Origin: CAZYMF01 sp964648215 | Lineage (GTDB): Bacteria > Desulfobacterota > Binatia > HRBIN30 > JACQVA1 | Assembly (NCBI GenBank): GCA_964648215.1 | Contig: CAZYMF010000130.1 | Location: forward strand, 1 to 13,505 | Reading direction: 5' to 3' | Length of the DNA: 13,505 nt | In this document: one piece after another, positions 8,922 through 13,505 of the stretch | Position numbering within the stretch: the stretch's first letter is position 1 | Layout: every line of letters starts with the position of its first letter | Translations under genes and position numbers: made by a program | Notes under the pieces: model-generated | The model's database searches: none | Told to the model about the DNA's origin: nothing | The model's input: the letters and a program-made list of their open reading frames with translations, nothing else

Positions 8922-10186
8922 GCCGCGGCGCGGCGCCGCCGCGCCCGGTGAAAGCCTTCTTCCAGGTCGTCACCGCCGACGAGGCGCGCCGGCGCATCGC
9001 CGCCCTCGCGCCGGTGGGCAGCGACACCGTCGCCGTTGCCAAGGCGCTCGGGCGCGTGCTGGCGCGCGATCTGACCGCGCCCGTCGACCTGCCGCACTTC
9101 CACCGCGCCAACATGGACGGCTATGCCGTGCGCGCCGCCGACACCTTCGGTGCCTCGGCCAGCATCCCCGCCTATCTCAAGATCGCCGGCTCGATCGAGA
9201 TGGGCGCCGACGCCGGCAAGCGCGCGCTGCAGAAGGGGCAGGCGATGCGCATCGCCACCGGCGGCATGTTGCCGCCCGGTGCCGACGCGGTGGTGATGAT
9301 CGAGCACACCGACGAGGTCGGCGACGGCACGGTGGAGATCCATCGCGGCGTGTCGCCGTGGGAGCACGTGCTGCAGATCGGCGACGACGTGGTCAAGAAT
9401 GCGCCCATCTTCGCGCGCGGCCGCCGCTTGCGGGCGCACGACCTGGGCGCGCTGACGGGGCTCGGCATCACCCGGGTGCCGGTGTTCAAGCGGCCGCGCG
9501 TCGGCCTGCTCTCCAGCGGCGACGAGATCATTCCGCCGGACAAGACGCCGCGGCCGGGGCAGGTGCGCAACATCAACGAGTACGCTCTGGTCGCCATGGC
9601 CGGCGAGGCCGGCGCCGTGGTCACCGACTACGGCGTCGTGCGCGACCGCGCCGAGGCCTTGCGCAAGACCCTGGCGCAGGCGCTGGCGCGCAACGACGTC
9701 GTGCTGATCTCCGGCGGCAGCTCGGTCGGCACCAAGGACATCACCCTCGACGTGATCAGCTCCTTTCCGCAGTCGGAGATCGTCTTCCACGGCATCGCCG
9801 TCGCGCCGGGCAAGCCGACGATCCTCGCCCGCGCCGCGGGCAAGCCCGTGCTCGGGCTACCCGGTCACCCGGTGTCGGCGCTGGTCATCTTCGCGCTCTT
9901 CGGCGCGCCGCTGTTGCGAGTGATCGGCGGTGAGAACGACGCCGGCGTCTTCGCGCCACGACACGCCGTACGCGCGCGCCTGGCCCAGAACGTCGCCTCG
10001 CAGCCCGGACGCGAGGACCACGTTCGGGTACAGCTCGTGCGCGAAGGCGACACCCTCCTCGCCCGTCCGCTGCCGGGCAAGTCGGGGGCCATCTTCAATC
10101 TCGTCCAGGCCGACGGCCTGGTGCGCATCGACGCCTCCGCCGAGGGTCTGGAAGCGGGCACCGAGGTCGAGGTGGCGGTCTTCTGA
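8891..10186 (+). CDS. moeA: Molybdopterin molybdenumtransferase MoeA
   Basis: MoeA inserts molybdate into adenylylated molybdopterin, the last step of basic molybdenum cofactor synthesis. The protein has 431 aa. Domains in order are the N-terminal MoeA region with MDGYAVRAADTFGA (75-88) and RIATGGMLPPGADAVV (120-135), and the MoCF/MogA-like molybdopterin-binding domain (about 203-345). The latter has SSGDEI (208-213), VVRD (249-252), SGGSSVG (274-280), PGKP (306-309) and GLPGHPVS (322-329). The C-terminal beta domain ends at 431. All expected motifs are intact. Start choice is uncertain. GTG 8891 has AGGAG five bases upstream; GTG 8918 would overlap the amidase stop as GTGA; GTG 8948 would begin MKAFFQVV, the usual homologue N-terminus. 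It is the more conventional of two adjacent moeA genes and the likely molybdate insertase. Confidence 0.93.
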   Translation: MPRSRQVRAVSRGAAPPRPVKAFFQVVTADEARRRIAALAPVGSDTVAVAKALGRVLARDLTAPVDLPHFHRANMDGYAVRAADTFGASASIPAYLKIAGSIEMGADAGKRALQKGQAMRIATGGMLPPGADAVVMIEHTDEVGDGTVEIHRGVSPWEHVLQIGDDVVKNAPIFARGRRLRAHDLGALTGLGITRVPVFKRPRVGLLSSGDEIIPPDKTPRPGQVRNINEYALVAMAGEAGAVVTDYGVVRDRAEALRKTLAQALARNDVVLISGGSSVGTKDITLDVISSFPQSEIVFHGIAVAPGKPTILARAAGKPVLGLPGHPVSALVIFALFGAPLLRVIGGENDAGVFAPRHAVRARLAQNVASQPGREDHVRVQLVREGDTLLARPLPGKSGAIFNLVQADGLVRIDASAEGLEAGTEVEVAVF

Positions 10187-10292
10187 GAGTCGATGGTCGA
10201 CAGTCGATAGTTCATAGACAAGGAGCCAGAACAATTCTCGTGACCGCTTCCCATTCGGCCTGTTGACCATCGACTCTCAACTATCGACTACC
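10185..10292. repeat. Inverted heptamer arrays bounding the moeA-moeA gap
   Basis: The left array is GAGAGTC, GATGGTC, GACAGTC, GATAGTT (10185-10212). The right array, read on the minus strand, is GGTAGTC, GATAGTT, GAGAGTC, GATGGTC (10292-10265). TGAGAGTCGATGGTC (10184-10198), which includes the moeA stop codon, is a perfect 15-bp complement of 10265-10279. AGTCGATAGTT (10202-10212) is a perfect 11-bp complement of 10279-10289. The arrays enclose 52 bases with no recognisable gene and end at the ATG of the second moeA. Because unit order is swapped, the two pairings would interlock, so they act as alternatives. Confidence 0.8.
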
Positions 10293-12314
10293 ATGGCTCG
10301 CACTCGCTATCTCAAGAAGAAATCCCTCGCGGACACGCTGGCGCTGTTCGTCGACGGCCTGCCGCTGCGGCGGCGCGCGGCCGAGCCGGTTCCGGTCGCG
10401 GACAGCCTGCATCGGATCACGGCCGAGCCGGTGCTGGCGCGCACCTCGGCGCCGCACTACCACGGCTCGGCGATGGACGGCATCGCCGTGCGCGCCGCCG
10501 ACACCTTCGGCGCCGGCGAGACGCGGCCGGTCGAGCTCCACCTCGATCCCAGCGGCCGCGAGCAGGCGCGGCCCTTCGCCTACGTCGACACCGGCAACGC
10601 GTTGCCCGCCTGGGCCAACGCCGTGGTGATGATCGAGAACGTCTACCCGGTCGGGGAGGGCCGCGTGGCGATCCGCGAGGCCGCGGCGCCGTGGCAGCAC
10701 GTGCGGTTGGTGGGCGAGGACATCGTCGCCACCGAACCGCTGCTGCCGCGCGGCCACCGCATCCGCCCCTTCGACATCGGCGCCCTGCTCGCCGCCGGGC
10801 ACGTCACCGTGCCGGTGGCGCCGCGGCCGCGGGTGGCCATTCTCCCCACCGGCAGCGAGCTGATCGAGCCCGGTGCCGCCGCCTCCCCCGGTCGCATCAT
10901 CGAGTTCAACTCGCGCGTCGTCGGCGCCTTCGTCACCGAGTGGGGCGGCGAGCCTTGCCGGCTGCCGCGGGTGCCCGACGTGCTCGACGAGATCCGCGCC
11001 GCCGTCGACGCCGCCGCGCGCGAGTACGACGTCGTCGCGGTCATCGCCGGCTCCTCGGCCGGCGAGCACGACTTCACCGTCGGCGCCCTCGGCGCCCTCG
11101 GCGAGATCCTGGTGCACGGCATCGACATCATGCCCGGCAAGCCGGCGATCTGCGCCGTCATCCACGACCGGCCGGTGCTGGGGCTGCCGGGCTATCCGGT
11201 CTCGGCGATCATCGTCTGCCAGCAGGTGCTGCGGCCGTTGGTGGCCAAGCTCCTCGGCACGGCGCCGCCGCCGCCCGACGTCGTCCGCGCCGTGGTGCCG
11301 CGCAAGATTCCGTCGAAGCTCGGTCTGGAGGAGTTCCTCCGCGTCACCCTCGGGCAGGTGGGCGACCGCCTGGTGGCCACACCGCTCGGCCGCGGCGCCG
11401 GCGTCATCACCACCATGGTGCGCGCGGACGGCTTTCTGCGCATCGGCGCCCTGTCGGAGGGAGTCAACGCCGGCGAGGAGGTCGACGTCGAGCTGCTGCG
11501 GCCGCGCGCCGACGTCGCCAACACCGTGGTCGTCAGCGGCAGCCACGACTTGAGCCTCGGCGTTCTGGAAGACTGCCTCAAGCAGCGCGCCCCGGAGCTG
11601 AAGCTGTCGACCACCAACGTCGGCAGCCTCGGCGGCCTGCTGGCGATGAAGCGCGGCGAGGCCCACTTCGTCGGCACACACCTGCTCGACCCGGCCACCG
11701 GCGCGTACAATCTTGCCGACGTCCGGCGCCACCTCAAGGGGGAGAAGATCGTCGTCGTGCACCTCGTCGTGCGCGACCAGGGGCTCATCGTGGCGCGCGG
11801 AAATCCCAGGGGAGTGGAGGGCCTCGGCGACCTGAAGCGCGACGACGTCCGGTTCGTCAACCGTCAGCCGGGAGCCGGCACGCGCGTCCTGCTCGACTAC
11901 GAGATCGGCCGGCTGGGCATCGAGCCGTCGCAGATCAAGGGCTACGAGCGCGAGGAGTTCACGCACATGGCGGTCGCCGTCGCCGTGGCCAGCGGCCTGG
12001 CCGACTGCGGCCTGGGCGTGAAGTCGGCGGCGCTGGCGCTCGACCTCGACTTCATTCCGGTCGCGCGCGAGGAGTACGACATCGTCGTTCGCCGTGACTT
12101 CTTCGAGTCGCCGGTCGGCCGGACGGTACTCGACGTGATCCACTCCGACGGCTTTCGCGCGGCCGTCGAGGCGCTCGGCGGCTACGACGCCAGTCGCTCG
12201 GGCACGGTCAAGGAGATTCCCGCCCCCGGGCACCCGCGCCAGCCCGCCGCCAGGGGGCGCGCGGCGGCGCGGGTGCGCACAGGGGTCATGCGCAAGAAGC
12301 CGAAGCGGCGCTAG
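10293..12314 (+). CDS. MoeA paralogue fused to a periplasmic-binding-protein-like domain
   Basis: The protein has 673 aa. Residues 1-405 are a complete MoeA: MDGIAVRAADTFGA (61-74), TGSEL (186-190), AGSSAGEHDFT (252-262), PGKP (281-284) and GLPGYPVS (297-304). Residues about 410-635 are a PBP-like domain of the kind fused to MoeA in many archaea and some bacteria, with NVGSLGGLLAMKRGEAHFVGTHLLDP, RFVNRQPGAGTRVLLDYEIG and a closing VLDVIHSDGFRAAVEALGGY. There is no signal peptide, so this domain works in the cytoplasm and could sense oxyanion or cofactor. Relative to the upstream MoeA, GDE has become GSE and GGSS has become AGSS. The tail after 640 is basic and probably disordered (RKKPKRR). 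ATG 10293 matches the family start; it abuts a repeat unit and has no Shine-Dalgarno. A role in metal choice (for example W versus Mo) is possible but unproven. Confidence 0.9.
   Translation: MARTRYLKKKSLADTLALFVDGLPLRRRAAEPVPVADSLHRITAEPVLARTSAPHYHGSAMDGIAVRAADTFGAGETRPVELHLDPSGREQARPFAYVDTGNALPAWANAVVMIENVYPVGEGRVAIREAAAPWQHVRLVGEDIVATEPLLPRGHRIRPFDIGALLAAGHVTVPVAPRPRVAILPTGSELIEPGAAASPGRIIEFNSRVVGAFVTEWGGEPCRLPRVPDVLDEIRAAVDAAAREYDVVAVIAGSSAGEHDFTVGALGALGEILVHGIDIMPGKPAICAVIHDRPVLGLPGYPVSAIIVCQQVLRPLVAKLLGTAPPPPDVVRAVVPRKIPSKLGLEEFLRVTLGQVGDRLVATPLGRGAGVITTMVRADGFLRIGALSEGVNAGEEVDVELLRPRADVANTVVVSGSHDLSLGVLEDCLKQRAPELKLSTTNVGSLGGLLAMKRGEAHFVGTHLLDPATGAYNLADVRRHLKGEKIVVVHLVVRDQGLIVARGNPRGVEGLGDLKRDDVRFVNRQPGAGTRVLLDYEIGRLGIEPSQIKGYEREEFTHMAVAVAVASGLADCGLGVKSAALALDLDFIPVAREEYDIVVRRDFFESPVGRTVLDVIHSDGFRAAVEALGGYDASRSGTVKEIPAPGHPRQPAARGRAAARVRTGVMRKKPKRR
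12311..12314. other. Shared CTAG stop site of convergent genes
   Basis: The moeA-PBP gene ends with TAG at 12312-12314 and the histidine kinase gene ends with TAG on the opposite strand at 12313-12311. The palindrome CTAG therefore contains both stop codons, and the genes overlap by four bases with no space for a terminator between them. Confidence 0.9.
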
Positions 12315-13505
12315 CCCGACAAGGAGTCGATGACGGCGAACAGCCTGTTGGACTGCACCGGCTTGGTGACGTATCCGTCCATGCCCGCCTGCCGGCAACG
12401 GTCCTCGTCGCCCTTCATCGCGTGTGCGGTGAGGGCGACGATGGGCACATGGGCGCCGGTGACCCGTTCACGGTCCCGAATGGCTACGGTCGCTTCCAGG
12501 CCGTCCATCTCGGGCATCTGCACGTCCATTAGGACGACGTCGAGCGGGTACTGCGCCGCGGCCGCCACTGCGTCGCGACCGTTGTTCACGACCAGGACGA
12601 CGTGGCCGCGCTTCTCCAACAAGCGCACCATCAATCTCTGGTTGACACGGTTGTCCTCTGCCACCAGCACGCGCAGGGATCGCCCCGGCCTTGTGCGGTC
12701 CGGTTCGCGGCGTGAAGCGTCGTCGCCGTGTCTCCCGTTGGTTGTCTGAACCCCAACGCGCGCGGTGAAGTGGAACGTACTGCCGCGGCCGGGCTCGCTT
12801 TCGAGCCAAATGCGACCGCCCATCAGCTCCGTCAGCTTCAGGCAGATCGCCAGGCCGAGACCGGTGCCGCCGAACCGGCGCGTCGTCGCACTCTGCGCCT
12901 GCTCGAACGCCTCGAAAATGGTGCGCTGCCAGGCCGGCGCAATACCGATGCCCGTGTCCCGAACCGTGAAGTGCAGCTCGACCTCCCCCGTGCCCCCTCC
13001 TTCGTAAGGAGGGGGATTCGGCGTGGGGATCGATTCCGCCGCGCTTAGGTTTCCCTCCCTTTCCAAGGAGGGCGTCAGGGGGAGGTTGCAATCCGCAATC
13101 GACACCGTGACCGTGACTTCGCCGCGGTCGGTAAACTTGATGGCGTTGTCCACCAGATTGATGAGGATCTGCTGCAGGCGGCCGGGATCTCCCCTCAGAT
13201 GGTCGGGAATCTCCGGAGCGATGTGCCAGGTCAATTGCAGTCCCTTGTCCTGCGCCGGTGCGGCCAGCGTTTGCAGCGCGCTCGTCAGGTACCAGCGCAC
13301 GTCGAAGTCCACGCGCTTGATATCCAACTTGTCCGCCTCGATCTTCGAGAAGTCCAAGATGTTGCCGATGACGTTCAGCAACAGCGCGCTCGAGTCACGG
13401 GCCGCATCGATGTATTCCCGCTGGTCGCTCGTCGCCGGCGTGTCGGCGAGGAGATCGATCATGCCGATGACCCCGTTCAGCGGCGTGCGGATCTCGTGAC
13501 TCATG
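12311..13505 (-). CDS. Hybrid sensor histidine kinase with receiver domain, N-terminus beyond the window
   Basis: This is the C-terminal 397 aa of a two-component hybrid kinase that autophosphorylates and passes phosphate to its own receiver. Numbering from the Met at 13504, the H-box SHEIRTPLNG gives the phospho-accepting His3. The ATPase domain follows with N-box QQILINLVDNAIKFT (111-125), G1 DTGIGI (183-188) and G2 GGTGLGLAI (212-220). The receiver domain (277-395) has the acidic pair E283/D284, phospho-acceptor D327 in VLMDVQMPEMDG, T359 and K381. Residues about 139-174 are an insertion absent from relatives and encoded by a palindromic repeat. The sensor region lies to the right of the window, so signal and membrane location are unknown. 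No output domain follows the receiver, so a separate Hpt or response regulator is likely. No second gene of the system is visible here. Confidence 0.93.
   Translation of the reverse strand, partial: MSHEIRTPLNGVIGMIDLLADTPATSDQREYIDAARDSSALLLNVIGNILDFSKIEADKLDIKRVDFDVRWYLTSALQTLAAPAQDKGLQLTWHIAPEIPDHLRGDPGRLQQILINLVDNAIKFTDRGEVTVTVSIADCNLPLTPSLEREGNLSAAESIPTPNPPPYEGGGTGEVELHFTVRDTGIGIAPAWQRTIFEAFEQAQSATTRRFGGTGLGLAICLKLTELMGGRIWLESEPGRGSTFHFTARVGVQTTNGRHGDDASRREPDRTRPGRSLRVLVAEDNRVNQRLMVRLLEKRGHVVLVVNNGRDAVAAAAQYPLDVVLMDVQMPEMDGLEATVAIRDRERVTGAHVPIVALTAHAMKGDEDRCRQAGMDGYVTKPVQSNRLFAVIDSLSG
12981..13086. repeat. Palindromic repeat inserted in frame in the kinase gene
   Basis: The first and last 22 bases (12981-13002 and 13065-13086) are inverted repeats matching at 18 of 22 positions; both begin ACCTCCCCC from the outside and end CCCTCCTT inside. 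Each end also folds on itself. CCCCCTCCTT (12993-13002) pairs perfectly with AAGGAGGGGG (13006-13015), and CCCTCCCTT (13053-13061) pairs with AAGGAGGG (13065-13072) with one bulge. Read on the minus strand it encodes the low-complexity peptides LPLTPSLEREG and NPPPYEGGGTG, which I recognise as typical translations of a common intergenic repeat. It sits between two beta strands of the ATPase domain. Confidence 0.8.

Noticed and set aside
10281..12398. A 705-codon open frame on the minus strand across the moeA-PBP gene
   Set aside because: It is the complement of a well-supported gene, has no recognisable motif and has biased composition. It is a GC-driven shadow.

Overview
The window is about 13.5 kb of very GC-rich, gene-dense bacterial chromosome. 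Nine genes are visible (two cut by the window edges), plus several short repeat elements. The gene set (recA, a PilT-type ATPase, alaS, phoH, ybeY, a PhaR-type polyhydroxyalkanoate regulator and two moeA genes) fits a Gram-negative, deltaproteobacteria-like lineage such as Desulfobacterota, Myxococcota or Binatota. That placement is inferred from protein flavour and gene order. No rRNA or other taxonomic marker is present to fix it. I see no tRNA, rRNA, CRISPR array, transposase or phage gene.

Left part (1-6153, + strand): the end of recA, then pilT, alaS, phoH and ybeY. alaS and phoH overlap by four bases (ATGA) and are probably translationally coupled. The 274-nt gap between phoH and ybeY holds a degenerate heptamer repeat and a 110-bp MITE-like palindromic element. 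These are housekeeping functions: recombination, pilus retraction, tRNA charging, an RNA-linked ATPase and rRNA maturation.

Middle part (6196-7959, - strand): a phaR-like gene, then a 332-aa regulator joining a winged helix-turn-helix, a histidine-kinase-like ATPase domain and a C-terminal STAS-like (DUF4325) domain. This regulator has a consensus TATAAT six bases before its ATG. That predicts a nearly leaderless mRNA, and an 8+8 bp inverted repeat lies over the promoter spacer and -35, which suggests autoregulation. It is the least standard gene in the window.

Right part (8094-12314, + strand): a nitrilase-superfamily amidase of the NIT1 type overlaps moeA. A second moeA follows, fused to a periplasmic-binding-protein-like domain. 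The gap between the two moeA genes is bounded by inverted arrays of 7-bp repeats that can form two mutually exclusive hairpins. The last gene (- strand, N-terminus outside the window) is a hybrid histidine kinase. It meets the moeA fusion tail-to-tail with stop codons sharing one CTAG. Its ATPase domain carries an in-frame, palindromic, roughly 106-bp repeat that is translated into an extra loop.

A recurring theme is small repeats. There are three intergenic arrays with a 7-bp period but different sequences, one MITE-like intergenic element, and one palindromic element inside a coding region.
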